Shown here one piece after another: positions 38,214 to 51,800 of a stretch of DNA of 64,000 bases. Within the stretch, counting starts at the first letter, position 1; each line of letters opens with the position of its first letter. Origin of the DNA: Myoxocephalus aenaeus. Its lineage: Eukaryota > Chordata > Actinopteri > Perciformes > Cottidae. A model generated the notes under the pieces. The model ran no database searches. It was not told where the DNA came from and saw only the letters and a list, made by a program, of their open reading frames with translations. The stretch covers positions 7,302,501 through 7,366,500 of the forward strand of contig JBAMJR010000089.1 of assembly GCA_038501785.1 (NCBI GenBank), read 5' to 3'. The position numbers and the translations under genes are program-made.

Positions 38214-39354
38214 GGGAGAGACTCGATATATATATATTGAGTTAATTAGTAAGCTTCACAGGTGCTGGTAGATAGATTTTGTTCCCAAGGGTAGATGTTT
38301 CCCCTGTGTCTGTTTTTAAGCTAATAATAATAGTGTTTTGTGGTGTTCAAGAGGTATTGATCTGTTCTGATTGGGCTCAGCTTCATGGACGGGACTTCCA
38401 TTTCCAGGCCAGAGCTGTAGAACCTGGAGAGATGGCATGAATCAGCTCCCATGTGAAGGGGAAATTGTTTGCTCTCAGCTCAAAGTCTGGGGTTACCATG
38501 TACAATGGGGAATATAGACAGAGATATAGTGTAGGAAAATAGAAACATATTCAGGGGGGCAGAATGAAGACGGACCCTCATTGTTCCCAGAGGCACACCC
38601 TGAGAGCTCCTCTGGGCTAAGAGGTATAGTAAAGGCTCCTAAATAATACTGTGATATTGAATCAAGGAGTATTGCTGTGAGACCTGTACAAAGGCCTTTG
38701 AAAGAACGCCATTCCAAGCAACAATGGAGGCTTTGTATCGTCAGCTAAGTCCCAAAAAGCTATCTCAACTGGAATTAATAGGCAATTTTTTTTTTTTTAA
38801 AGGGGAAAGAAAAACCCATTCAGACATGCATCACAGACATGTAACAAGTGTATGAAAAGATTTATTTCAGTCTCTTTTCAGTGCTCACAGTTGGAGCACA
38901 ACTAAATTACTCTCATGTTTTCTCTAGTCTCCCTTTTTACATTCTGGCTTTCACATGACACAGAAGGGCGACTTGCCCGAAATGCCTGTTTGGCAATATT
39001 GAGAAGTCAAATTGATGTGCCGTTCTCGTCTTTCCTTTTACAGTATGGCTCATCAGTACTGGCTGTAAAAAAAAAACACACAGAAAAACCTATAGCATTA
39101 CAGAGCTATTAGAATTGCGAAATGATCGAGCAATTCTTACTTATCGATTTAAACGACAATCTTTTTCAATTAGTCGATTCATCTAATGACTAATCTAGTG
39201 ATTATTTTACATTATTAACAGACGCGCGTTTCTCGTGTTGATGAACACAACGCGTGTATCAGGCTTTTAAGTGGACACTTGGCAGCGCTCTCAGAGCACC
39301 ACATTGTTGGGGCCTCTGTCTAAAATACTTCCACATTTGGGTGGATTGCTGGCG

Positions 39355-39376
39355 TTTTTTTTTTTTTTTTTTTTTT
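39355..39376. repeat. T homopolymer (22 nt)
   Basis: An uninterrupted run of about 22 T followed by AAAC. It lies in a repeat-like AT-rich region (39100-39210) with ATTAGTCGATT-type motifs that may belong to a degraded DNA transposon. Confidence 0.9.
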
Positions 39377-40068
39377 AAACTGTGGCTTGTTTGGGAGAAT
39401 CTGCTTTGAACGCGCCGACGTTGTGTAATCCATGTCGTTGACGTCGGCGAATCCCCCCCCGGCCCTATTAAGACCATGTTACCTTTAGCCAGCTGTTGAC
39501 AGCTATTCCTCTGCCAGCACCGCTACTACACCGCGTGCACAATGGTGCGTGAAGTGGGAATGGCTCACGGGCTCAATAGTCCGTGGAATTGAAGGAGATA
39601 AGATGGTCTTTGTGACACTATCACCATTATGATTATCTCTGTCCTAATGGATCACGACCCCTGTGTCACCTTGAATCACACCAGAGGACACTTACTGCAA
39701 GCCGGTTTATAATATGTTCAGTGTTTTCTGCATGCAAGTGTTACATTTGTAAGTATGTAATCAAACTACATTTAAATTAAGCATTAGCATGCCAATATGC
39801 AATGACTGGAGAAAAAAAACTGCCGCTAAATAGTAAAGTACACTGGGAAGATTTAACATAAAAATATGTTTTTACTCATACTTCACAAATGAAGTATACC
39901 TCCAAAAAATAAAACGTCTAACATTAGCTTGAATAATCGAAGATGTCCCGCTCATGCTAAACTGCATGAGCACTACAAACTTAAAAACAACAATGTATTT
40001 ATCTTAGTAGTTACTAAGAGCTTTGGAAGGACACAAACTCCCCAAAATCTTTCCACACAAACGTAGTA

Positions 40069-40393
40069 CCGTACTTTTCGGGTTACAAGCCGCTACTGCC
40101 TTCGGTCAGTGTCCCCGACAGCTCCCCGCTGTAGCCAGCTGGGGCTCCTGCTAGCGCTCCGTCACTTCCCCGCTAACTTCCGCTAGCTCCCTGAAAACCA
40201 CCGAAGGTAGCGGGACCAGGCTCGACACCCGACTTGGGCAGAGGGGACGCGGGCAGTAGCAGCAGCAGTGGCCGGTAGCAGCAGAAGCGCTAGCTAGAAG
40301 CGCTACTAGCAGCGCTATCTAGCAGCGCTACTAGCTTGCTACAGCGGGGACACTGATCAGCCGTAGGAGCGGCTTGTAACCCGAAAAGTACGG
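40069..40393. mobile_element. MITE-like element with long terminal inverted repeats
   Basis: The left end reads CCGTACTTTTCGGGTTACAA and continues through AGCCGCT. The right end (to 40393) is its exact inverse for the first 26 bases, and similarity continues through CAGTGTCCCC. Beyond that, the arms pair again at GCTGTAGC after an 11-bp insertion or duplication in the left arm. TA flanks both sides (40067-40068, 40394-40395), compatible with a TA target duplication. The 325-bp element has no ORF. The centre is rich in GCGCTA and AGCAGC units. The superfamily is not certain. Confidence 0.8.
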
Positions 40394-41642
40394 TAATAGA
40401 TACACAAATAGCCCGTGCAACCCAGTCCGCACACATTTCTTTTTCTATTTCCAGTGACTAGTTAGTTTGCCTTTGACTAAGACTAACCCCTAAATATATT
40501 GCACTTATATTATGAAACCAATGCTTCAGGCAATGCTTTGAATATACAACATCAAAACATATTTTTTTGCCTCCGACCATATTTTAGATCTTTTGAATTT
40601 GAAAAGGTTTCGGGCATGAATTCCAACAGGCTTGATGTCTTTGAAACACAGATCTTGGCTGCAGATGTCTGGAAACTTTGGGATGATGTGATATGTTTAG
40701 TTGCTGGGTAACAGAAAGCTTAGCTTTGGACCCTTTTCTATTACACTAGGATCTACACCGTGATGGTGGAATTTGAAGCATTTCGCCGGGGTTGTGGAAA
40801 GAGAGAGAGAGGGGGGAGCGCAGAGAAAGTTTATGTAAGCATGTGAGCGAGAGGCCTGAGAAGGCCGAGGAATGTGGGGAAGGGGTGAGCGGGCTCACCG
40901 GAAGGCAGTTCAAAGTAAAACCCCCCCCACCCTTGAAATGAACGAGGAAGACCTGGAGTACGTCGAGCCGCCAACACGTAATCACCACATTTTGAGTGAA
41001 TGGTCAAATGAAGGCTTCCAGAGTTCAGGCAGAATTTAGAAAATCAGCACGGGCGACAATCCGGATGTTGTGAGTCTTAATATTGTGTTGACAGCTTTTA
41101 GTTTGTTTCACGAGGGAGACCTTGTGACGTGCGCTGAACGGTTGCGGGCGACTTTTCAAAGGCACATTTCACCCTCTTCCAACCGCGGCTTTACTCCGAC
41201 TGGAAGTCGTTACTGAATACACTCATTGTGCATCTGCACAGGACGTCGATTTAAGTACACTCGTACGAATGATACCTGCTGGTCTTGATAATTTGAAATC
41301 CTTCGGGCTGTCTGAAGGCTCCACCGCACTTTGAAGAACAAAGCCAGAGGGAAAAGGAAAGAGCAAGGGGGGAAGGAAAAAAAAAAGAAGCGGAAAGCAA
41401 ATCTGGCAGAGGCTGTTGCACAGTCTGGTTTTTTTCTTTTTCTCGTGGCCTAAGGGCAGGTTTTGCTTCTGCCTCAGTGGGTAGGCTAGGTATATGGGAT
41501 GGGTGGGGCAACTAAATTCTTCAGATTCATCTTTCATGTGCTTTTGTTTGTAGCCAGCCAGCCAACGGCCGTGGCAGATAGCTTTTCATACTCTTTGCCG
41601 TTTTTACACAAGTTGTTCCGTTTTTTGAGTTTTAGAGAGAAA

Positions 41643-41666
41643 TATATATATATATATATATATATA
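41643..41666. repeat. (TA)n microsatellite
   Basis: About 12 TA units ending in TACATAG, in fat1 intron 2. Confidence 0.95.
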
Positions 41667-43485
41667 CATAGAAAAAATTACTCTAGTGTGCAAATTGGCC
41701 TTGACATTTAGTTTGAAAAGGCCAGAAAGTGGACAGTAGCGTTCCTCTTGCAGCTGCCGTTTGTATTCATGTGGCAATCTTTTTTTTTTTTTTTTATGCA
41801 ACAAGTTATCTCGCGTCTGCTGACAGAAACAGCGGCAAAGAACTGCGAGCGAAAAGCATGACCCCCCCCCCCCCTTGCCGAAAGTGGATTTGTTCTGCTA
41901 CGCTGGTGTCTACCAGTCAAATACACAAGCGTCCGAGCACGGACACAAAGGAAATGTTGTACCTTCCCGTTCGTCTCGTCTATACTTTGTCATATTAACG
42001 CGTGTGCATGAGCACACATGACCACGTCCGCTCAACTGTTCCCGTGTCCTCTTATCCCGTTGCGGTTCTGCTCAGGACGCCTCACATAAGCGTCTGCGTT
42101 GCCTATTCATGTCGAACATCTTCCACTTTGCTGCACATGTTGCTCTTCCAGTCGGGATCCACTCCACATTGTCAGCTTCAATAAGATCACGAATTAGTCA
42201 ATAATGTGTTATTTTATTTTGTAATGATTGCGGACAAATTTCCATGTTGTCTCTGTTAATCTTGTTCTATGAGTTCGCCAAAACGTTTGCTCGTCGTGTT
42301 GCTGTCTGTCTATTGTGAGCTTCAAGCCATTAGTTTGATTATACGCAGCCATCTTCTTAGCATTCTTTATATACTCTTGCGTCGATGTTGTTTTCACCAC
42401 GGGGCTCTTGGCTTTAGGAAACATTGGGGAGCTACCTGTTTTCCCTTGCCTGGCTAACCCTCGTACGCATGCCTCCAGCTCATTTGAGAGAGCTATAATG
42501 ATGACTAATGACAAAGAGAGGATCCCGGGCCGAAAAATGCAGGGATGCTTAAGTGAAGCAGGGGGGGGGGGAGAGAATAAATGAGCTGTACAACCGAACT
42601 CCCCTCCCGTGTTACAATTTTTGAATTCTGCAAGAAGTCATTTGGAGTGTTTATGCTTTTTCTGAGAAATCTTCCTCCACCCGAGGAGGCGGGAGCTGCT
42701 CTGTTTCACTCATCGCAGTTCCATCACGTAACAGTGAGCGAACAAAGGCGGCAGCAGGAAACCGGCGGCCCTTATCTGTGTTATAGATTAAACACCCACG
42801 CCCGGTAATCACGCGGGTGCGCCTCCACCGTGATTCACCTTTTATTAGTTTCAGATATGATAAAAATGAAATAAAGCGATAAATTAACATTGCGCCTATA
42901 AAAGGTTATCGAGGTATTGCACACAACACAAACGGTGGGCATGGTTGTTATTTCAAAGGTTGTCAGGGTTTTCGTTGTCTGGAAGATATTTCTGTTGCCC
43001 TTCACCGCCTTTTTGTATTTTCTGCTTGTTGAAATAATGCGACCTCACACGCGCTCGTTATCCAAATAATGATATTGTGCCGTTTCATTATCAGCGTATT
43101 TTTTTCTTTTTGTCACTTTGTGCCCTTTTGAAGATTTTTTGCTTTTTGTCCTCATTTATTTTTCAACAAGCAAAAAGCGGATCCAAATCCCGTTTAGCTG
43201 TTTGGTTATCCACTGCAATCACTTGCAACTGCTCTGTGGCTCCACCACACGCCACTCACCGTTGAATCATTTCCCCATTTTTTAGTATTTATGTTTGACG
43301 GTCACGTTGCTTTGCATCTAGTTCACATTGTGAAAGGATTGGTGCTGAATTAAAACGGGAACCGTAGTCTGGTTAGAATTGAATTATTAGAGTTCACGTG
43401 AACACATGAAGTAACACTTTGTCACAATCAAACTAACGCATGTGCACACACCCTCTCCCTCTAACTGAACCCCCTACACCTATTT

Positions 43486-43487
<2 letters not shown>

Positions 43488-43569
<82 letters not shown>
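43488..43569. repeat. (CA)n microsatellite
   Basis: About 40 uninterrupted CA units, the longest simple repeat in the window, 755 bp upstream of fat1 exon 3. Confidence 0.97.
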
Positions 43570-43571
<2 letters not shown>

Positions 43572-44323
43572 ATCCCTTTCCCTACAGTTCAAATGTACCT
43601 ACCGAGCACCTGAGTGCTTATAAGTGGGTTCGGGTGGAGATGAAAAAGCACTAAAGCATATTCGCTCCTGTGAACTTTTGTTTGTTAGCTTTTCCTCTGA
43701 ACATTTCGCACTGCCCGCCATTTCCGGCCATTCAAACATCCGAGCTCGTGTCCCTAGACGTTACATTTACAGGGTCAGGTGTATAGATCTATGTCCAACA
43801 GAACCGCATTGTTTTTGCAATAAAACTAATCACAGAGCATTTTTGGGAGATTTTAAATGATATTTGTTGATACATAACTTAGGCCTCTCGTCTTTTGGGG
43901 ACATGTTTACACATAATTTATCCTATTTTACCGTAACTGCATCCAGACTATTCGTATGATATCAGTTGTTGTTTCTGACGACCGGCCCCTCCTCCACTCT
44001 TCCACTTAACCGTTGTCAACTTATACAACTTACAGGCCTCTGAAACCTCTGTTTGCTCAGCTGAAGGCTACAGCCCCCACATGGCAGTAAAAAAAAAATT
44101 CCCTGCTGTTGAATGTAAACAGGAGAGCGCTGGCTGGCTGTTGTTAATATACCACCATGACATGTTCCAGTCGAGGTGCCTGTTCTGGTGCTTCTGGTCT
44201 CTTGATTGCTAGAAATCGTAGTCAGAGATCATCAATAGTGCAGAAAGTGATTTGAGGACTGTGCTGCACAGGAAAATAATCCCTGATTTTAAAGAGTGTG
44301 TCTTCGTCTCTCCAATCTCTCAG

Positions 44324-44638
44324 GCGTCATCCGAACACAAGAGCTGCTGGACCACGAGACGACGTCTCACTACTGGCTCACCGTCTACGCGATGGACCGC
44401 GGCGTGGTGCCGCTCTCCGCCTTCGTCGAGGTCTACATCGAAGTGCAGGACGTCAACGACAATGCGCCGCAGACCTCGGAACCCGTCTACTACCCCTCCG
44501 TCGTGGAGAACTCCCCGAAAGACGTGTCAATCATCCAGATTAATGCGGTCGATCCGGACGCCAAGGCCAGCGATAAACTCACCTACAGGATCACCAGCGG
44601 CAATCCCCAGGGCTTCTTTGCCGTTAACGTCAGGACAG
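44324..44638 (+). CDS. fat1: FAT1 exon 3 (residues 1088-1192)
   Basis: This 315-nt exon lies between TCTCTCAG/GCGTC and GACAG/GTAAGA. It completes codon 1088 and leaves one base of codon 1193, so its removal would keep the frame. It finishes cadherin repeat 10, with an LDHETTSHYWLTVYAMDRG segment and a DVNDNAP calcium linker at about residue 1129, and carries most of repeat 11 (VYYPSVVENSPKDVS, then NPQGFFAVNVRTG). The usual LDRE calcium motif is LDHE here. The two other open frames over the same bases are shadows. Similarity to vertebrate FAT1 is high and no internal damage is visible. Confidence 0.95.
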
Positions 44639-47600
44639 GTAAGATTGCCGTTACGCCGATGGATATTGATGACACCATAAATTGCTTCCTCAGAGCAGGA
44701 AGTCCCTTCTCTGACTCATGACCTTGCATTGGATTTCAGGGAAATGGAAACCTTTAATTTGGCTGCGAGTTTGAGAAAGAAACTTTAAACAACTGCAGAG
44801 AAATCCACTCATAGAATAAAGCGTTTTCATATAAACAGGGATCAATGGGCATATCCTCACTGATAGATACATAAACACTTAGCATGAAATGCCAAATGTA
44901 TTTGCCTCGACTCAAGCGATCGACTACTTAAAAGGTCACAAATGTGGCAAACAGACTGTGTAAAGATTTGTGCTGCATGTTCAGTTATCTTTTGCGACTC
45001 AGGCCTAGGTTTTGAGATGCGCCGTAGTGCGCGGCAGACACACGCCGGCAAACGGCTGCTGTGAAGTTCCTGTTTCGGTTCTTGTGAAGAGGAAGAGCAG
45101 TGTGAACTCCATATTTTAACCCAGGACAGGAGTGGGTTGAGCCTACAGGGGTTTTTCCCACTCTAACACTCTAAAGTGGGTTCTCATATGGTACTCTGCA
45201 AATGGTGTGATGATTAATATTTCATTGGGCTCCTTTAAAGTTGCAGGAGCCAGCTATGTTTAGTTGGAAAGCAGAGAGGAAACTTGTAATAGGTACAAAG
45301 TGAAGCAGCTGCATGTACATTCAGAGCCTCTCTGTAAATTAACAGATACATTCTTGTTATGCCGAACTCAATATTTAAGTGTGACTCTTTTGAAGAATGT
45401 GTTTTTACACGTGTGCATAGATCCACTCGGAGCCAACAGGTCGATCTGTGCAATTGCAAGACAATCAATTTAAATAACTCCATTTCCATAGATCAAAGTC
45501 GCAAAATGAGACGGTTAAACCCTCTATGTCTCTGTGAAAGTGGCGATTACTGAATTATTCTCCCTCACAATCAGGTGTTTTATTGCCTTGAATGCAAGTG
45601 CTCATGAAACTGAAAGGAGGGAACGGTCAGTGAAGCAGTTGCTCCGGCCTGTCCTCACTGCCGTGTGTGGTCCTCCTGTTTCCCAAGGTTGTCACATCAA
45701 CAAACTGGAGTTATTTTGGTTGGAAGTGGCAATGTGAATGTTCTGACCAAATAAGGATTCATCTTGGAGCACGCCTCCCGAACAAGCCTCGCAGTAATAG
45801 CCGGGTACTCCCCACCAGACAGGAAAAGAAAGAGGAAAAAATAACTGATAACGCAAAAAAAAGGGGAAACCTTAGGTATGCGGACACGTACGGGTGGTGT
45901 TTTCTCTGCATGCTGGACAAGATTAGCTTACATACGCTGATGAGAACTGTGGGAGGCTGGAAAGGGAAAGCGCTGTGAAATTGAATATTTATCTTCTGAC
46001 AAAGCAGTCATACATAACGCTGTTTAAACGACGTAGGCAGACCTTGAGCTGTGAAGAAAATATCTTTGCAATCATGTGTCTTCCTGATATATTCTGTTTT
46101 TTATTCTTCTTTTTGCCCTTCTGTGAACCATAACTGGAAAGCTGATCTTGATCTAAATGGCGTTGCTTTTTTGGTATTTCTTTTTTCGCCGAACGAGACT
46201 GCATTTTAATCTCTTTCACCACTGAAAAAGATGAATTCTTTGCAAAATATTCTTTGATTCTATTGTAAACATTAGTGTTCTTCATGAAGGCCCATTGTGC
46301 TTTGTTTCGAGGTTTTGATAAACTTACAGTGCGTTACTTATTCAGCAGTAGAAAGTCTTCTCAGCCCACATTTTTTTTATACAGCTTATGGTCAAGTCCG
46401 CTGTGGCCAGGGCCCCTTTACAGTAGAATTGTATCTTTACATGTTTTTTAAATGTCAGATGAGCTCTCTGGAAAGAAAAAACTGGTTATGTGGATGACAC
46501 TGAAGCATAAAGATATGACTCATGCATGCATATCAAAGCATGTTAAAACATTTATCAGCACACCAGAGCCCCCTGCGTCAGGTTCAACAAAGAGTGGTTT
46601 GGACAAAGACAACTTTAAATATTAAATCACTGCACTGTTGCTGTGATTTCTTTCCTTCTTCCTTTGTTTTTAAGATTGCAGCAGAGAGTGGAGGTAGACG
46701 GGAATGGAAAAATAGAAAAAAAACAAGCAAAAACAAGGAGTCATGTGCAGCCGCCTCCTTGAGAAGACAGTGATTTATGCACAGTGCCGGTTAAAACGAC
46801 AGCAACATGTTTTTACTAGCCAATGTTTTTTGTTCCAAATTGGATTGAGTGTCTCTGGGAGAGATTACAAACTATATCTTATTTTTATTATCTGTGGCGT
46901 TAAATGAGATGAAAATAAGCCCGATATCTCTCCGCATTATCTCAGTATGGCGTTCTCGCCGCATATTACAGGTTTTGGAAAATGTTTAAATTTACAACAT
47001 GCGAGTCTATGTAATTACATGTTCTAAAATTGCATTGGAAGCATGGGCCCTTGGCGTATCTACAAAGCTCTACCAAAGGGGTGGGGAAAGAGGAAAAGAA
47101 GGTCCAGGCCTGTGTTTTGTGTGTGGCTTTTGGGAACGTGCATGTGTTCCGAGCTAGCTTGCTAGCCTTCCATCGCGGGCCTCGGCCTCGCTCTGCTCTC
47201 CAAAGCAGCCTGTCGAGCTTCAAACACATGTGAAGGCTTCGCTTTGACGCCTTGGGTGGCGTCGGTTGCCCCCCTTTTTTTTTTTTTCCGGCACAGACCC
47301 ACACTGGCTCGGTAAAGCCCAGGATGAAAGGCTTAGGCCTACTTTATTTCTGACAAGTAAACAAGTCCCGCTGCTTTGGCTGTTCTCTGACTTTAGTTTG
47401 TCATTAAAGTGCAAGGCCAGCTCTTCTCTTTTGCAGACACTACGAGAGCTTAGAACTTAACGGTTTGATATGGCCTCGCTTTTGAGGAACAGAACGGGGG
47501 GGTGGGGGGCGCGCACAAGGCAGAGCCGTGTGGGGCGGGAATTCTGACAGTCAGCTGGATGTGACTTTATGTGCTCCAAATCAGGACGAGATCAGGGAAT

Positions 47601-48073
47601 TTAAATAATGATGTTTGGTTCTGAACTTTCAAAAGACGAACAAGTGCTCAGTTGTCTGATGGCACAGATCTCATCCCGCCCACGGACATGACTACGGTTG
47701 TTCCACGCTCCTGAGCCTGGATTGGACGGCTGCTGAGCGCTTTATTCCCTTGGTAAGGACTCACAGGCTTGTTTCCAACGGACCTCAACAGGATACGAGG
47801 CCGACGTCGGGCAGATAGAACGAGGACGGTTCGTCAACATGTGCAGTACTCGAGACAGCCAGCCAGTAGCTGTCGAGTCGGAGCTAGTTCATCTGAGGTT
47901 GTTGACACGAGTTGCCCACCTTTTCTGTGGGGGAGCGAGCGAGCAGCGTCCATTTACCTGGTGAATCACTCTCTCGCTTCTCTCAAAAGCTGCTGCTGTG
48001 CTTGTGACTTCCTGGACTTTGGGCTGCGCTCTTATGCCAGAGCTTGCATGTGTCGGGAAAAGGGCAACCAAGC

Positions 48074-48107
<34 letters not shown>
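48074..48107. repeat. (CA)n microsatellite
   Basis: About 17 CA units in fat1 intron 3. Confidence 0.96.
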
Positions 48108-48109
<2 letters not shown>

Positions 48110-48803
48110 ATTTTTTTTTACATATCTAAGCTAATGAGAGAGAGAGCCAGAGCAAAGATCACATGGATAACTATCTTATCTTGCTGAACGCTCATTACTC
48201 TACATCCTGTTGTGCCGATTCTGCCTTTCTTCGTACCGTATTAGTACTTTCTAAGGCTTCGCTAATTATCCCAGTGGTGTCCATTGACTTTTCAGACCAT
48301 GGCATCATTAGTCTGCGGTGACCTGACATTTGTGCTCAGAGTACCTAAAGCCTGGTGAAAACTCCACCCTGTAACGATGGCGCCTGTCTTGTGTTCGTCA
48401 CCAGACAATGGTGTGGTTCTAGCGGACACCAGCATGCCTTTAATAGGAGATGACTGTCTGTACCTGATTGTGCCTGCCCTGTAATGGCAGACTCCTCCAT
48501 TCCAGTGGTTAAACTCAAATGAAGGAAGAAAAAATTTTGACAGCTGCATTGAACAATTCTGGCCCATCCTTTTCCTTTTCCTTCGCCTGCAGCCACCGGC
48601 TCAATGTCATCAATTGAAAAGGAGTGCCCGTGGGTAAAAGCTTTGGCAAGCTTGGATACCTTTCGACAGGTTTTATGTGCATTTGTCATCCCGAGGGTTG
48701 AATGAAAAGGTAAGGGAAAACAGCCAGTGGGACTAGAGGTGCGAATCATCCACTTTCTGTGGCGCTCATATCAACTTTCAGTAACGCCTCCTCTGTTTGA
48801 GGT

Positions 48804-48807
<4 letters not shown>

Positions 48808-48842
<35 letters not shown>
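48808..48842. repeat. (AC)n microsatellite
   Basis: About 17 AC units in fat1 intron 3, 700 bp from the previous one. Confidence 0.96.
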
Positions 48843-48847
<5 letters not shown>

Positions 48848-51800
48848 TGTTATCAGTGGTCTACCGAAGCCCCAACAACTATCAGGGGAAGTGAGATAGG
48901 AAATGGATACTTCCAACAACTTCCTGGGGTTTCCGGTAATTGCGGGGCCCAAACGATTGTTACAGCTCTCAAGAGATTGTGAGAAGGAAAAAAGTGGAAA
49001 TGAAAAATTTCCGATTGTCCTCTTAAAACTTCAAAGAGCGGTCACGGTGGCTTAGCTGGCTAAGGTTCAGTTTAACCACAGTGTCTTTGAGACACATCCA
49101 ATGATACGGCAAGAAAAGGAAAATAAATGGCATTTCGTCTCCTTTTTCAAAAAAACGAAAGCACGACACATCTTGTCATTGTGGGCCTGATCAGTAAACA
49201 TTTACTCACTTCCCCACTTTATAGAAGCGCCACAGAGGAACTGTGATTCATTCAGAGCAAAGCGAAGCCAAACCATTATATGCGGTGTGACCAACCTCAT
49301 GACCTAAAAGCAAGAAGAAGAAAAAAACACCACCTGACCCGCTACGCAGAATATAGCCCAGCAACCATGGAAACCATTTGTGTCATCAACTCGGATCAAG
49401 TGACGGCTTTTTGATTTGTTGGTTCGCTTTTTTTACACAATTTTATTTGACAGCGGCTGCAGTCAAGACGGTGTATTTAAAAGAAAAAAATCTGTGAAGA
49501 TCTTCACTTTGAATGTTTTCTCTCTTCAAAAGGCTCCTGCTCGAGGGTTAATGTGGGAGCGCACCGACACACCTCTGCTGAATGGACCAGGTCGCCCTAG
49601 CTGGTGCACAGCGAAACGCCTCATGTTCAATGGGAGCTGCCTACAGAGATTACTTTCTACCCGGGTCAAATCGATCGCTATAAACTGATAATAATTACAT
49701 CTGGTTTTGTTTAGTTTTTCTTTGTTTGTCACGCAGATTACCATCTCATTGACATTTGTATATTTATTACATGACAACAAGGCAATAAAATGTGCAGCTT
49801 CGCTATTTACTGGCTCGCTGCTAATTATCTTTCCTTTTTCACATATTCAAGAGGCTGCTTTTCTGTTGTTTTTTTTCCGCCAGCTCTGTGTCACTTCGGG
49901 GCCACTGCGTGAAAAAGCATTAGCAAACCACGAGTGCTTCTGGTGCACATTCATTTTTTTATTGAGAGAAAATTACTTCCCTTTTTTCCTGTCGTGATTT
50001 CAATGTGCACGCCTCGGTAGCCTCAATAGCCTCAGGTAGCCAACCGCAAAAGTATCAGGGGAGTAAAGTAAAAAAGAAAACAAAAATGTAATTAACGTCG
50101 GCCTAGCGTAGTTTTAAAACACTGTAATTGGACTACTAAATAACTATAAGCGAAGTATTTAAACAGCATTTGTGTAGGAATGGTTCTGCCAAAGCCTTTT
50201 GATCCATACAAGTGGTTTCCACTGTATTTGTCTTCTGTATTCTTAGTAAAGGCTACTGTTGCCCTCAGGCCCCATTCATATGGGTATATGTGTTACCTCA
50301 TCGGGACCTGGTCACAGCTTGAGTTGGCACGGGGAATGTCATTTGTGCTTCCTCTTAAAATCCTCTTAAAAGGTTTGGTGAGCATTCAAAGGCTAGTCGG
50401 TGAACTGCAGCCAGGAACATACTAGCGTTAGTCACAATAACTCTGCAAGCTTCTTTGTATTTTCCTCCTAGAATGCAGTTTACTCCCCTGGGGGACTTTA
50501 CATCGTTTCATTCAACAAAGAGTGTTTTTGAAAAGGGGAGTTAAGCCGCCGAAGCTAACGGGTCAGCCTCGTCTCCGACGGGGACAATAAGTCCTCACAG
50601 TTAATTAACGAGACGTATTTGTACCATCGACTCTCTGTCTTCAAACCGTCCCTCTTTTGTGGAGCAGCTCGCACTCCAACAGAGGAGGTTAAATAAAAGT
50701 GGCTGGTGCAACACGGCCAATGAGCTCCAATAACATCCTCCATGTTGGACTCGCCCGCTCTCCGTTCCCCGAAAGGTCAGCGCTGTCGAGACACATCACT
50801 GGTTTCCGCAGATTTCCGGGTCAAAGTCGACCAGAAGTTAAAGTCAACCTGAAAGAATTCAGCAGAAGTATTCAGTCACGTTTCATGTTTTTCATTTAAT
50901 CCATGTAAATATGCATTTCAAGGAGAGCCGGGCATTAATGTATGAACGTAGATATCCACAGACATTTGCTAAAGGGACTTCATCGACCCAATGGAAATTG
51001 TGCATATGTGATCTTGCTCATTACATGTTGTATTCATTATCTGCCCCTCTAAGAACTCACTAGTTCAACTTTAGACAATGTTATGCCCATCAGCGAGCGT
51101 TTGACTGACAGATGGTCAATAGTCTAATTGGCCTTGCAGATTTATGCTCGAGACACGACCACAACTTTAACGCTCACGTGGTTTTACATGTAAATTTGAC
51201 AGATGAAAATTAAGAGGCTGACGTGAAATGCGTCAAGTCTACGAGGGAGCGAAGGGACAGCCGTTTAACATAGATATGCAAAAAATATTGATCAAACCCC
51301 AATTTTCCCCCCACACAGTCCTCTTGCTGTCACCGTTCTCCGTGATGCCTTGTTTTAAACACCACAAAGAACTCCCAGCAAGCTCAGCGGTACCTCAGCT
51401 GCTCCACTGCGCCCATGCATCCCCTCCATTGACACAACATTCACTTTCACCAGCACCGAGGGAACCTGAATCCCCCATAGCCCCAATCTTCCATGACGTG
51501 CTTGTCAGATTACAAATAAGCCTCGCAGCTGTGAGGTGCTGAGATATCCCGATCCTAATGCAAACAACGCTTCCCCCCCCTCCCGCCGCTGAATGCCTTT
51601 TACTCATTTTCACGAAGACCATATGTATGTATTAATGTGTTTATATGAGCTGACATGGCCACTCTTTTTTGTTTCTCTCATTTGTCAACTCAGTTGGACC
51701 ACACTGCCTTTTTTTCAAACGGCGTGCCAAGTATCCCTTCACAGTAAAAGTCAGCGGCTCTTGTTCGGCAGCGTTTCGGAGACTCTGTAACAAAGAAAGC

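Larger units (their letters stand above)
32419..44323 (+). other. fat1: fat1 intron 2
   Basis: An 11.9 kb intron from GTGAGT to TCTCTCAG. It contains a T homopolymer (39355-39376), an element with long inverted ends (40069-40393), a (TA)n run (41643-41666), C and T homopolymers near 41780-41875, a long (CA)n (43488-43569), an imperfect 22-bp duplication at 36920-36970 and an X-box sequence at 38199. The stretch 35140-35360 looks like degenerate dispersed repeat. If the intron is retained, the frame ends at a TGA at 32457-32459. Confidence 0.9.

Noticed and set aside
43488..43569. Repeat array as a CRISPR or satellite
   Set aside because: It is a plain dinucleotide microsatellite. The window is eukaryotic and has no repeat-spacer pattern.
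44252..44680. Two extra open frames (142 and 81 codons) over fat1 exon 3
   Set aside because: Only the 44324-44638 frame matches cadherin sequence and keeps phase with its neighbours. The others are Arg/Ser/Thr-rich shadows.
49030..49080. tRNA or tRNA-derived SINE
   Set aside because: GTGGCTTAGCTGG resembles a pol III A-box, but the B-box is poor, no cloverleaf forms, and no SINE body or tail follows.
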